From Sabethes cyaneus (taxonomy: Eukaryota; Arthropoda; Insecta; Diptera; Culicidae), in assembly GCF_943734655.1 (NCBI RefSeq), contig NC_071354.1, positions 57,639,544 through 57,703,543 on the forward strand: a stretch of DNA of 64,000 nucleotides, given 5' to 3'. The translations under genes were made by a program, and so were the position numbers. Below, in pieces: positions 1-11,170 of the stretch; position 1 is the first letter of the stretch; each line of letters opens with the position of its first letter. Under the pieces are notes generated by a model. It saw only the letters and a program-made list of their open reading frames with translations. It made no database searches and had not been told where the DNA came from.

Positions 1-944
1 TTACAGAAGATAGAAAAGTATAAAAATAAATCAAATTGCCATAAATATTTGCGTTTTATTAATTTTTGATAAGGTTTCTTTAGAAGCTGCCGTGTGGTCT
101 ATGCTGCGTACTCAAAGCAGCTTTAAAGTTCGGTTAATGACCTACAAGTAAAGCTGATTAGCATGCAATAGATCTATAGACATAAAGCTTGTTAGTCTTC
201 CTTAGACACTATTATCCGAACTGTTGGTTACTTTCAAGTTGCAATTTTCAAGCTGCACGTTGAGCTTTCATGTTGCTACAAATATTAACGGTACTTTATT
301 GAAAATGAAGTTCGGTTTACAAATGTAATGTCTTGTTGTTCAGTAAGAAAGTGCTGCGGAACTAGGTTTGAACTAAATATGAAATAACTTCCAAGTTCGT
401 TCCTTAAGTGAAATTCGAACTTTTGGTTGCTTGAGCAGCACATTTCAGTCCATGGCTATACAAGTCGTGAGTGCAATGCCGGGATGATTCCGATCAGTAT
501 CACCCTGGAGGAGGATAGGAAGTGTTATATGAGAAGAGAAATTAGCGGAGTTTGGAAGCTAGTTCAAGTGAAGTCCTTGGCCAAATAGCAATAGGGATGT
601 GATGCGGTATTGAACGGTAGATGGACGCACAGTATCAGCATTTTAGCACAGATAATGGTGCAGTTGCAATGAAAGTGGAAGGACAATCAGCGAACAAGCA
701 ACGTCTACTATATGTACAGGAAGTGGAAGTGGAGCGTTGTGCACGACTGAGCGGTATTGAACTTGATAAGGAGCCCGCGAGGGTGTGGAGGAAATGGAAA
801 TCAGGACGGTCGCCATTCCTGCATCGTTACACCCTCTTTACAGATGTACCGGAAGTAAAGCAGCCGGCGTCTCAAAAAACTTGCGATGGTGGCCGTAAAT
901 TGATGGAAGTCATCTCTTGATAGGTCACGTATCGACATCTCTGG
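1..944. other. unassigned flank, no gene recognised
   Basis: Mixed-composition DNA with no recognised coding domain. A 99-codon open frame starts at 621 on the plus strand, but it resembles no family I know and its 3' part overlaps decayed LINE sequence read from the other strand. I treat it as chance. No tRNA boxes, terminal repeats or simple repeats stand out. Confidence 0.4.
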
Positions 945-1312
945 ATAGACTGCCATCTCTGGATTGGTAGATGTATCGACAGGAAACATGATTTTGACCC
1001 ATCCAACGTTGCACGAATCAGCGTAACTAGTTTCGTCGGAAACCCATGTTCTAGCATTATTTCGTTTTACTGAATCGTACACAGCTTTAAAGTCCACAAA
1101 CAGCTGATGAGTCTGTAAGTAGCACTCCCGGAACTTGTCTAGTAATTGACGCAGGGTAAACAAGTCTCTCGTGGAGCGACCCTTACGAAAACCACTCGCC
1201 GACGAAGGACTCCGCTAACGGACTCAGTCTACAGAACAGGACGTGGGAGAATGCTTTATAGGCAATAGGCAGAAATAAGCAATGTAATACCTCGATAGTT
1301 TTTACACTCCGA
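945..1312 (-). pseudogene. LINE reverse transcriptase fragment (same family as 7370, 23690 and 29233)
   Basis: A short relic of a non-LTR retrotransposon reverse transcriptase, read on the minus strand. Visible pieces in order are LFCRLSPLAESFVGE (near 1200-1250), then FTLRQLLDKFRECYLQTHQL and FVDFKAVYDSVKRN (near 1060-1160). The last is the motif A region with its catalytic Asp (FVDF). LVTLIRATLDGSKS follows near 1000 in another frame. The frames are offset, so the copy is dead. The FADD box, endonuclease and 3' end are absent. The family matches the longer copy at 29233-30068. The clade is not settled from sequence alone; an RTE- or CR1-like LINE is the closest impression. Confidence 0.7.
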
Positions 1313-1404
1313 GTCGATTCAGTATTACTATTACCAAAGCAAAGCAAGGTGCTAGGTAGCCTAGATGCTGCATTCCGATTTGAAACTTAAACTTCTGTTT
1401 TAAT

Positions 1405-1530
1405 ACGACAGACTTCGCAGCCAGCTGCAAGAGTACAGGACAAGTGCGATAGTCGACATTCGAACATACGACGGCTGGCTTATTAGACCAGTATCGTGCC
1501 ACGAAGCCAACTGGTCGGTCATGCACTCAG
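1405..1530 (+). repeat. dispersed repeat fragment, copy 1
   Basis: This stretch carries the blocks CAGACTTCGC, GGCTGGCTTATTAGACCAG and GAAGCCAACTGG. They recur in order, with substitutions, at 53935-54020. The shared blocks with changed spacing suggest decayed copies of one interspersed repeat. It sits directly upstream, in LINE orientation, of the reverse transcriptase relic at 945-1312, so it may belong to that LINE, but the second copy stands alone. Confidence 0.4.
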
Positions 1531-1589
1531 TACGGGATCAAATATTCAAAATCAGTAGCAGTAATGAATTTTGTATAGGTCAACTCTTT

Positions 1590-2717
1590 AAGCATAAGCA
1601 TAAGCATAAACATAGGACCCAAGTAACACACAAAACAAGTTAGAATATAATATTCGTGGAAAGTAGTAGCTTAAGAGTACTATAAACGTACTTTGAAAAC
1701 ATATGCCGTTATTATTAAGGTTTTGAGATGTTTTGTGATAACATGAATTTATTTGACAGCTCATATCAAATGAATAATGTTTATTTTGTCAACATGTCAA
1801 CACGAAGTTTTTATTATGTCTCCATTACTAAATTTAAACTACTGGAAGAACAAGTTGTAGCTTATCCTATAATAACGTTTTAAATTGGTATGAAATAACC
1901 TGATACATACTTCTTTCAATACTTGTTTCATTAGACTTCAATTTTTTGCGCTTTTCAGGTAATAGAGAAGTTCTGATATATCTAATATTATACTGTTCTA
2001 TAACAAGCTGTGTTGCTTGGGGATACTGCCCGTGTGCTGCTACTCCGTTATTGACCGGGACCGATGAAAATTGCAAAATGATGGCTGGAAAAAGCATGCT
2101 GCATGCTGATCAATACCGATGCCGGCCACGTTCGAATGCGGGTCCTGGTGGGATGGGAAGGAATGTAAGTCCAATACTTGTTGCTACTAAAGACCAGGGA
2201 ATCCTCTGCATCTTCACAAGCATTACGGGAAAGAACCTGTTGTTAGTAGAAGGGAGAGCTAGATAAAGATCCAATTTAATTGAAATGTAATTTGTCGAAA
2301 ACTATGCGCGGTTTCGGTGGGCAATAATGCAACAAACGAGGCACAAAAACAAACGATGCCAAATTGCCATATGAAACGATGCTCGTTATGTAAACATCAT
2401 TTATTTGAAACTAATCTGGATATTCGAAAATGTTCTTGTAGTCAGTAAAATTACGAAAATTAAGATCGCAAATACAGCTTTTTTGTAAATTTAATCAAAT
2501 TAATAAATTTAATATAATGTAATGGTACTATCATAAACAACCGTGATTTGTTAATTTATATCGAAAAATACTATGCACATGCACGATTCACGGTGGCTTG
2601 AAATCCGCCTGAAAATTAAAAACCAGGCACAATAAAACGAGCCAATATAGTTCCTAAGTTGATAAGCATTTCCTCTTACCAACGCTAATATGCAGAGATA
2701 TAGCGCCCTACACGTTT
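1590..2717 (-). mobile_element. retroposed insertion flanked by 22-bp target duplications
   Basis: A 22-bp sequence beginning ATTTTGTATAGG occurs identically at 1568-1589 and 2718-2739 in the same orientation. It brackets 1128 bp. Immediately inside the left copy is AAGCATAAGCATAAGCATAA; read on the minus strand this is a (TTATGC)n tail at the 3' end of the insert. A long exact duplication plus a short tandem tail is the signature of target-primed reverse transcription, as with LINEs and SINEs. No reverse transcriptase motif is visible inside, so this is a 5'-truncated LINE, a 3'-UTR-only copy or a retroposed transcript. Two overlapping open frames (76 and 106 codons) resemble nothing known. 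Confidence 0.6.
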
Positions 2718-2739
2718 ATTTTGTATAGGTCAACTCTTT

Positions 2740-5700
2740 CCAGTTAAACTCATGCTTTAGTTCTGATTCGCAGTAAGAAATGCCCTACCCATTCCACTGA
2801 AAATTTACTGCTGCTATTCATGTACATTAAAAGTCTCATATGCGGCTTATATTTGAGAGATCGCGTGAGGGAATAAATCGTTGAATAAATTAAATAACTC
2901 AACTAAAACACATGTTTTAATCACACGTCTCTTTAATTTTATGTGTATAGTATACATTAGTAAATAAAAGTGTAGCTTTTACTTTTCCTATCATATTTAT
3001 TGGTAGGCCAAGGTTGTCACTCTCTGTTGCATTGTAAGAAATGCGAAATCACACATGAATTTGGTTCACTTTAGGTAGGAAGCAGACAATTTCACAAAGC
3101 AACAGGTGTTAGCGTGAAGTCCAAAAAAGAGCGCGGAATATCGCTGACCAAGTCCGCCTTGGTCACTATCAGGAAGGACTTTCGGTAACCGGGACGAATA
3201 AAGGAAATACGTGCGGCTTCTTTCAAATCAATATTCTGTACTCCTAAAAATATTTGTTCACCGGGGTTTACTTTTAAAATTGATCGCATAATACATGACA
3301 ATAGGCAGAAAGCCAGAAGATATTCAAAGGAGTTATATAGTGGAGTTTTGAGTTTATAAAGTGAGATAACTCCTTTGTTGGTCGACACCGTCCGTGTCGT
3401 TTGCCTTTGTGACGAGTAATAGTAATGGGTCCCATTTTCGCGCCAACAACAGGAATAAATCATTTGTTCATAATGGTTTAAATTTCGTATGCGTGACATC
3501 GCAATGAGTGTTTTGCTGTTATGTTTTTACCGACACTGATTCCAATAGGATTTAATTGTACAAGTAACGAAATCACTAGATATCCACATTAGGATAGATA
3601 CATTCAAAACTAACCACAAATAGAGATAAATGAATCCCAAAGCCACAAAATGATGTTTTTATGGCTGTTTATTTCGTTATAACATTAGCAAGCAATTGAA
3701 GGGATTACACCGTACCGTACGCAAGTTCCACGTGGACCACTTCGTTCGTTCGTTGATTGCCATTTGTCCGCTTTCAAGTTTTCGCGTGGATTCACATATT
3801 GCATCACAAACCGCGTCCACTTCGGGACAATATGATTTGGCATTTATGTAAATTGGAACTAATATTTAACGTCCAATCAATCAGCTCCGCCGGGTATAGG
3901 TGCCGTGGTGCCGCAGTGGAAGGTGGTTCATCCCCGTTCTCGTTCTCGGTACGTGCTCGTCAATTATCGGTCAGATTGATTTGGCGTTTCCAGCAGAACT
4001 AGGTACTAAGACCGGGCAGTGAATGTCGAAATTGAATAACAATTGCCTATTTGAACTATTGAACAGTGGTTTGGCCGAGTGGTCGGTTGGCCGGGTTAGG
4101 CTATCCGTTACGGCCTCACTGCGCGTAATCGGTTTTATGGGTTGCAACTAAAGTGTGCTTGGGCTATACAAATTCCTCCGAGACCCTGCCAAATGCGGCA
4201 CGGTGTAGAGACAAAATACCAGGTCAAACCATTCTCCAGTGCGGCAGCACTACGAGGGATCGTGTTGCGCATAATCGATTCAATTGTTTGCGGATGAAAT
4301 AATTGTCAATGCAAATTACCGATATGCAGTTCCAGTTCTCGATGAAGTGGAGTGACAGAAAGTATGATGTTTCGGTTCGTTCATTGAGCAATTCGCAGAA
4401 AGGTAATGGAACTAGGATCGCTGTACACAGTTTAATTTGAGTGGGCATAATTGCCAGTAGCCTGTGGGTTTCTGCCACAAAATATTTTAGCACGGCAAGA
4501 AGGATTCCTTTCAAAACTTCAAAACTCGACATCGGCATCAGTTTCGACAATTTATGTGTTGTTAGCGTCATCTGCACTCACGAGCGCGGTTAAATTACAT
4601 TTAGTTAAGTTGGGTGACACTAGTGGTTACTAAACTTCCTGCGGTTTTCAATTGAATTACAGGGTTACCTCTTGACTAGATCTACGTTCTTTTTATAATC
4701 AAAGCAGGGCTTTTTTATCAAGCACCACCCAATAAGACGATAGTATAATTTATAAGCAATTATCAGCTAAAATCCCACAGTAAAGTTCCCCGCGATAGTA
4801 AACAGCAGCAGAAATGGCAACTCACTATAACAGTCAAATCCGCTCAACCGCACCCGCGGCAAGTCAGTTTTTCAGATTTTTGCAAAAAAAAATCTGGAGC
4901 CAAGCCGCCATTATTTTTGTTGATAACCATGACTGTCTGATTATATGTTTTGTTGAATTAATTGAGCGTAATTCGTTGGAAAATCCAAACATTTACCGCT
5001 ATAAAAACGCTGCTGCTCCAGCCGGAAGCAGTGTGGGATGATTTATTATCGAAATTCTATCACAGACTTGTTCAGTATTGCTAACACGTGTCGTGAGGCT
5101 GAGTTCTAAAGTCGCAAAAACAAACTTTAAAATGATTTCAGAACACTTCAAAATTGCATCAGATATCTCCCTGCGGTTGTTTGTTAATTCTGCTTTCCAG
5201 CGTCGAGATCCGTTCCCGTCGTCGGTCCCGTTACGTCACAATTCAGCAATACATAGGTACTGGTGTGGATGATGAGAACCACAACGTGTCGGCGTTTTAA
5301 TTTAATCGGAAAAGTTACAATTTATTATTCTCGCTACGCTGCCACGTAACCCACACCAAGCAAACAGCTTCATCGTAAAGCTACATTTGAGCTGTAAAAT
5401 GAATTGTCTACTCTCATCCATTGCTTCTCATGCGACGGGAAAGAAAAGCTGAATCAAAGTTGGTAATTAATCCGTTTCATTATTCAAACTATCAGGTTCT
5501 TGGGATATCCCTGCCGATGCACACGTACCCGTACCTACATACTGCCGTCACTCTAGCTCGCGTAATTAATCGCAGGGGTTCAATTAATTGAAAAAGCTTG
5601 AAGCTGTGCAGTGCTTTTACACCCGCAGTGGGTTGTTTGACTTTGCAGTGGGGTTGAACGGGCTTGCGGGCTAATGAGCTTTGAAAGTTGACACGGCATC

Positions 5701-6671
5701 ACACGGCACGTTTTCTTTGCCTACAAGTAGGCGTATCGACACCAGGAGCTTTTCTGTCAATGAAATACTGTTACAGTTGCAAAAGGATCACGCTATTATA
5801 GTGTCGGTTTCTACTCATTTAAGTAGGAAGATTTCATACTACTTTACTGATATCTTACAAATGTAGGTATCATAATTTTTAGTGTACCTAGCCTAGCCTA
5901 AGTATCTTGGATGTGATACAATATTTGCCTTCCTGCGATAAATAATTAAGTACCGTTAAATCTCACTGTACCTCAAAATATTCTTGCGTACGAAATACTT
6001 CCTTTACAGTTTGCTTTCCAAAGCAACTTTTATTGAAACGTTACAGTAGCATTACAAGATTCAAGGAAATATAAAATTTTCTCCGTTAAATGAGAAAATG
6101 TTTACCGATTGATTTTCTACCCAGTGAGCCGTTGTTGTTCGTAACCAATTAGTGGACTGTAAATTAAAACTTCGATGGCAATATTAGCAATACTTCAATG
6201 AGCGGTTTCCCATTTGCAAGCGTTCGAACAAATTGGCCATTCTAGTAGGTACCAACAATGAACCAGCATGATGGTGCTTCATAATGAACAGATAAAGTAG
6301 CACCGATAACACTCGCTTCAAAGCGATGTGCTGCCCGCAAGAAGAGGGCGCCCCTTTGAAGGAGAATTTATGTAGTGCAATCTTCGATGAACGGGTGGTG
6401 GTTTACGGGACATTTAAGATGAATAGGAAAAGATAAAGAGCAATTTGTAGCACAATCTGCTTCGATAGCGTCCGACCGGCGGATTGAGACGAAACGATGA
6501 GCTGAAGCTTTGTTTGAGCAGTGAATTTCCGAGTTTGTTTAGTGATATTTTATTGCGCTGTTTATTGATGCATAAAATTTTAACTAGAATGATTAGTGTC
6601 GATCACGAACAATATAGGTAGGCAATATTTGTTTATATCTTTAAAAAAACTTCGTGATTATATTCGAAGCT
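2740..6671. other. unassigned 3.9 kb, no gene recognised
   Basis: AT-rich DNA with short chance open frames only. The longest (135 codons, minus strand, 3092-3499) has no recognisable domain. A segment at 4070-4090 resembles a tRNA A box (GGCCGAGTGG) but lacks a B box. No terminal repeats or arrays were seen. This could be ancient transposon remains or genuine intergenic or intronic DNA. Confidence 0.4.
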
Positions 6672-7071
6672 GCAACCAGGCTGTATGCCTACTTTTCGCT
6701 TCGATTTTGCTCTTTTGATTACTGCATCTCAGCCAAGCAAAATTTGAAAAAGTGATGTATGGGTCGTTTGTAGAATTTGTTATTATCTACAATATTGCTG
6801 AAGTAAGCGTTACTGTGCATTTTGTATTTATGGCGCTATAAGGCTGCTACCCTCTTGGTAGCAAAAAGAGCGCTCTTTTTGCTACCAACGGCATTGTTGC
6901 GCTACAGCGCCGTAAATACTAAAGATAAAAGTTCACTTTCTTCAGCAATATTATAGATAATTACTAGCTCTACAAATGCCCCATACATCACTTTTTCAAA
7001 TTCTGCTTGGCTGAGGAGCAGTAATCAAAAGAGCAAGATCAAAGCGAAAAGTGTATGCCAAGCCTGGTTGT
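6672..7071. mobile_element. foldback (long palindrome) MITE-like element
   Basis: The two halves are inverted copies of each other: CAACCAGGCTGTATGCC near 6672 pairs with GTATGCCAAGCCTGGTTG near 7052-7070. The arms stay clearly homologous across about 200 bp each, for example CTCTTTTGATTACTGC against GCAGTAATCAAAAGAG. The centre at 6855-6888 is a perfect 34-bp palindrome around GAGCGCTC. There is no coding capacity. The arms differ at scattered positions, so the element is not freshly made. A transcript through it would fold into a hairpin of roughly 200 bp. The family and target duplication could not be fixed. Confidence 0.8.
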
Positions 7072-7681
7072 AAATTTAGATTTTAAAATATTCTGGGGCG
7101 CAGCCAAAAATTTTTCTTAAGGGATGGGGGGGGAGGGGTTACAAAAAAAATCAATACTGCCTAACCTTAAAGAGTTTATTCAGGAAATGGGGAATTATTT
7201 TTAATCAAAAGCCATTTTGTTTTATAGTGAGGGTTCTTCATTTGACAAAAAAAAAACGAATTGAAATAAAAGAAGGTAAATGTTGAAATTGAGCCTCCCA
7301 GTTGGCGTCGTGGTACGTTGTACATTCAAATCTCGGCTAGGAGAGACTATTAGAGTCAATAGGATCGAATCCCTTCGAGACACAACAAGGGTCGAGACAA
7401 GTTGACAGCTTTTCAACATCGCCCTTGAAAAGATGATCCGGCGAGCAAAATCGAAACTATTGACTCAATTTTCAGTGAAGGTAGCAAACTTCTTGGTTAT
7501 GCAGATGACTTTGATATTGTAGGCCGAAACTTCGTAAGGCGGAGGCTAATATGATTGGGCTAAAAGTAAATGCGTCGCAGATAAACTTTTCGCGGACGGT
7601 AGTCGTTGACGGTAACGAAACAGAAGTGGAAGATGAGTTTGTGTATTTGGGATCGCTGGTGGCTGCGGATAACTCAAATAA

Positions 7682-8500
7682 GGGGCCGTATACTAATTAC
7701 GTAAGGCATAATGGGGGGGGGGGGGGTATCGGTGACGGTTCCGCGAAATCTTACAAAATCTTATTTGGGGGGGAGGGGGTTTAATTATTTCTTTTGTAAG
7801 ATTTTCACATACGAAAAAATTCATATTTTTAATAGCAACTCATGTTACTTGTTACAATTTTTTTTAAATTGATGAGTTAAGTTGTGAAGTGTCGAAATCC
7901 TCCATGCTGCAAGGAAATGCGTGGCAGCCTGCTGAGTATTTTAACTTTGCCCACTCAGGGAAACAGCAGTTGGCCTACTTGTTCCAGAGCCATCTGATGT
8001 CATCGGTTTATGCTATTATTTCAACATATTTCGTTGCAATTGCCTATCCCAATCCCGCAAGACAGCCGCAATCCCTTATGATATCACGAGAAACATTTTT
8101 GTTTGCAAGTAACTTATTCAACTAATGTACATTGAAGTCGCTTTTTACGTGGTTTTTTTACGCGACTATTTTTGCGCGAATTTCGGAATTTACGCAGTTT
8201 TTTACGCGAATTTCGGAATTTATGCGGTTTTTTTACGCGATTTTACGCGGTTTTTTACGCGAATTTCCGAATTTACGCGTTTTTTACACGATTTTCGGAA
8301 TTTACGCGGTTTTTTACGCGATGTTCGGAATTTACGCGGATGTGCTCAAAACGTTTATTTTTTCGCGTAGTGTTTAAATCCACAAAGTTTTTTTTACGCG
8401 AAATTTTGGTTTTTTTACGCGAATTTTAGAATTTACGCGGTTTTTTTACGCGAATTTCAAAAATGAGGAAAAAGCTCTTACGTAATTATTGCACGGCCCT
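7682..8500. mobile_element. PIF/Harbinger-like MITE inserted in a LINE
   Basis: The ends are inverted repeats: GGGGCCGTATACTAATTACG on the left and the complement of CGTAATTATTGCACGGCCCT on the right. Both sides carry TAA (7679-7681 and 8501-8503). Removing the element and one TAA restores an open LINE frame (NSN-K-EIL), which validates the boundaries. A three-base TWA duplication with G-rich ends is what PIF/Harbinger elements give, so I assign that superfamily tentatively. There is no transposase. The interior is composite: G-runs near 7713 and 7770, a balanced-composition 250-bp stretch at 7865-8120, and an ACGCG-rich array at 8127-8460. Confidence 0.75.
8127..8460 (+). repeat. ACGCG-rich tandem array inside the MITE
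   Basis: About ten degenerate repeats of a unit near 30 bp built on TTTTTTACGCGAATTTCGG followed by AATTTACGCGG. The array begins TACATTGAAGTCGCTTTTTA, which resembles the terminal repeat of the small MITE at 8729-8880 (TACACTAGAATCTCTTTTTA). It may therefore be a related MITE whose interior expanded after landing in the larger element. Overlapping open frames rich in RF and FRIYAVF are products of the repeat, not genes. Confidence 0.7.
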
Positions 8501-8728
8501 TAAGGAGATCTTGCGATGCATTCAAGCAGTAAATCGAGTCTATTTTGTCCTTCGCAAAACGCTACCGTCCGCTAGCAAACGATAGCCACCGTACGATGCG
8601 GACAAAGAACACAGCCCTTATAAGACCGGTAGTTTTTTATGGATTTGATGCAGCTCACGGAGGTCATGTCCGCCTTTGCGGACGATATTTGACGGAGCAA
8701 AAGCTGGAAGCGGAGAGCGGTGGAGGTA

Positions 8729-8880
8729 CACTAGAATCTCTTTTTACGTCGTTTCATTTGACGTGATTTCCTTTTCGGTCAACTTTTTTACGTTCGAAAT
8801 TTGAATTGACGTCGTCTCGTTCTTTTTATGACCCATTTTTATACGTCCCCCCATAGTGTACGTAAAACGAGACTTGAGTG
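8729..8880. mobile_element. TA-flanked MITE in the LINE relic
   Basis: CACTAGAATCTCTTTTTACG at the left end is an imperfect inverted copy of CGTAAAACGAGACTTGAGTG at the right end, and TA sits on both sides (8727-8728 and 8881-8882). The 152-bp size, TA duplication and absence of coding sequence fit a Tc1/mariner-type MITE. The surrounding LINE peptide resumes just beyond it. Confidence 0.6.
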
Positions 8881-9283
8881 TATATGAATCACGAGCAGCA
8901 GGCACTACTTGGGAAGATTACCATCGGACACCTGGTGAAGCTCGGTAAGCTACGGTAGACCGGACAGTCATAAGGAAAAGGGTTCTATTTAACAACCCCA
9001 CGGGCACCCAGAACAGATCAACGTGCGAGATGGCTCATCTTGGTCTTTCGATTTGCGACATCTGAAACGCCTAGGAAAAAGGGGACGAGAAACCTAAGAT
9101 TGAGTTGAATGCAGCCGACTAGTTGAAACACCACAAGCCACTCAAGATCTACTGACGACGACAACGAGGATCGTACAACTAGTCCCGTAAATTTTCCTGT
9201 GTTCTAAGCCGTTAGTAGCAGAATCCTCAAGCTTCAAAGTATGATGATGTATTTCTTGGCCAAATCATGTATTTCTTGGCAAA

Positions 9284-9597
9284 CTATGTAAGTTTCTGCA
9301 TCATTGCTTCCTCCGGAACATCAAATTTGTGCTTGGCGGTGTGAAGTACAGTAGCCCCGGAAGCTGCTGGAAGTCTGCCTTGACGTAAGTCTGTCGGAGT
9401 TTGTGCAAAACAAATTCGCGACATTGCTTTTCGAGTGACGCCATTTTTTCCAATTTTCGAAAAATTGATCGTGATAAAAATAGAGTGTAAGCAATACACT
9501 TTAAACTACTTCTACTCAAATTTTCAAGAGAAAATACCAAATGGGTAATTTTCTACAGCGTTTCTTCCGTGGTGCAATTTGATGTGGGACACCCTTT
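9284..9597 (-). pseudogene. possible Tc1/mariner 5' fragment
   Basis: On the minus strand, AAAGGGTGTCCCACATCAAA (right side, near 9597) looks like a mariner-type terminal sequence. A Met-initiated frame begins about 150 bp inward and reads MASLEKQCREFVLHKLRQTY, which could be the N-terminus of a transposase. Only some 70 codons remain, with no catalytic residues and no partner inverted repeat. The assignment depends on general resemblance and is tentative. Confidence 0.35.
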
Positions 9598-9787
9598 AAA
9601 TAAAAGCTCAGCTCATGGGAATATCACCCAATTGGAATTTATGTAATTTTTGATCGCACTACGTCTGTGTTGGTTTGTAAGAATCTTCAACAAACATACC
9701 TTCTTTCTTTGAATTGCTAATGTTTCGAAACGGAAAAAGGTTTAATATAGAAACACCTCTCATCAATCTATACCTATAAAGAAGGAT

Positions 9788-9811
9788 TTCTGTCTGTCTG
9801 TCTGTCTGTCC

Positions 9812-9847
<36 letters not shown>

Positions 9848-9878
9848 GCCTGTCTGTCTGTCTGTCTGTCTGTCTGTC
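9788..9878 (+). repeat. (TCTG)n microsatellite of copy A
   Basis: About 22 tetranucleotide repeats with two interruptions (TCCG, TGCC), starting some 20 bp inside the Helitron-like 5' end. The equivalent tract occurs in every copy: short in C and E, longer in B, and hugely expanded at 15907-17494. Confidence 0.9.
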
Positions 9879-10046
9879 CCATGTTCCTTATAGAATCGAA
9901 AACTACTGAACCAATCGGCGTGAAAATTTGCATGTAGAGGTTTTTGGGGCCAGGAAAGATTTTAGTGATGGTTAGAGACCCCTCCCCCCACTAAGAGGGG
10001 GGGCTCCCATACAAATGAAACACAATTTTCTGCAAAACTCGAGAAC

Positions 10047-11170
10047 TAATCAAGTAAATAGAACCAAATTTGGCATGTGGGTGTTTTCGGCAACAAGAAT
10101 TTATTCTAGGGTAATTTGAGACCCCTCCCCTCTTTATAAGGGGAATTATAACTCCTCTCCCCTTTAAGAGGGGGGGCTTCCATACAAATTTCCTCATAAC
10201 TCGAGAACTAATCAAGCAAATGGAACCAAATTTGGCATGTGTGTGTTTTTGGAGACCAAAATTTTTTCTATGATGAATTGGGACCCCTCCCCACTTTAGG
10301 AGGGGGGGCTCCTATACAAGCGAAATACAAATTTCCTCATAACTCGAGAACTAATCAAGCAAATGGAACCAAATTTGGCATGTGAAGGTTTTCGAAGGCA
10401 AGAATATTTTCTATGATGAATTGGGACCCCTCCCCACTTTAGGAGGGGGGGCTCATATACAAGCGAAATACAAATTTCCTCATAACTCGAGAACTAATCA
10501 AGCAAATGGAACCAAATTTGGCATGTGAAGGTTTTCGAAGGCAAGAATATTTTCTATGATGAATTAGGACCCCTCCCCACTTTAGGAGGGGGGGGCTCAT
10601 ATACAAGCGAAATACAAATTTCCTCATAACTCGAGAACTAATCAAGCAAATGGAACCAAATTTGGCATGTGAAGGTTTTCGAAGGCAAGAATATTTTTTA
10701 TGATGAATTAGGACCCCTCCCCACTTTAAGAGGGGGGCTCCTGTACAAATGAAATACAAATTTTCTCATAACTCGAGAACTAATCAAGCAAATGGAACAA
10801 ACTTTGGCATGTAGGTGTTTTTGGAGGCAAGATTTTTTTCTATGATGAATTAGGACCTCTCCTCACTTTAGTAGGGGGGGGGGGCTCCTATACAAATGAA
10901 AAACAAATTTCCTCATAACTCGAGAACTAATCAAGCAATTGGAACCAAATTTGACATGTAAGTGGTTTTGGACGCAAGATTTTTTTCTATGGTGAATTGA
11001 GACCCCTCTCTTCTTTAGAAAGCGAGTTATGGCCCATCTCCCCTTTAAGAGGGTGGGCTTCCATACAAATGAAATGCAAATTTCCTCTTATGTCGAGAAC
11101 TAATCAAGCAAATGGAACCAAATTTGGCATGTGGGAGATTTTGGAGTCTTGAATTTATTTTACGATAGTT
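10047..11170 (+). repeat. 141-bp minisatellite of copy A
   Basis: Each unit contains GGAACCAAATTTGGCATGTG and a G-run/C-run pair (GACCCCTCCCC, then AGGGGGGGCTCC). Counting that core gives starts near 10047, 10219, 10364, 10506, 10648, 10786, 10940 and 11113. Inner spacing is about 139-145 bp in most units. The first and last intervals are about 172 bp because of an extra segment (AATTATAACTCCTCTCCCC in the first, GCGAGTTATGGCCCATCTCC in the last). Apparent open frames of 60-106 codons across it are repeat artefacts. Confidence 0.85.

Larger units (their letters stand above)
7370..9175 (+). pseudogene. LINE reverse transcriptase relic, split by two MITEs
   Basis: A decayed plus-strand LINE copy. 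Reading across frames, the order is FNIALEKMIRR (7409), a degenerate YADD box (TATGCAGATGAC near 7498, giving YADD followed by F), then VYLGSLVAADNSN ending at about 7678. Here a MITE interrupts (7682-8500). Translation resumes in frame as KEILRCIQAVNRVYFVLRKT from 8501. It then passes a second MITE (8729-8880) and continues as EQQALLGKITIGHLVKLG to about 9175. The same peptide order occurs in the minus-strand copy at 29233-30068. Several frameshifts and stops make it non-functional. The copy is older than both insertions it holds. Confidence 0.75.

Noticed and set aside
3092..3499. 135-codon minus-strand frame
   Set aside because: No family resemblance and AT-rich context; length is within chance for this composition.
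4060..4150. tRNA-like sequence (GGCCGAGTGG A-box match)
   Set aside because: No B box and no acceptor-stem pairing at the right distance.
8127..8460. CRISPR-like regular array
   Set aside because: Units are degenerate with no unique spacers and the context is eukaryotic; it is a tandem array inside a MITE.
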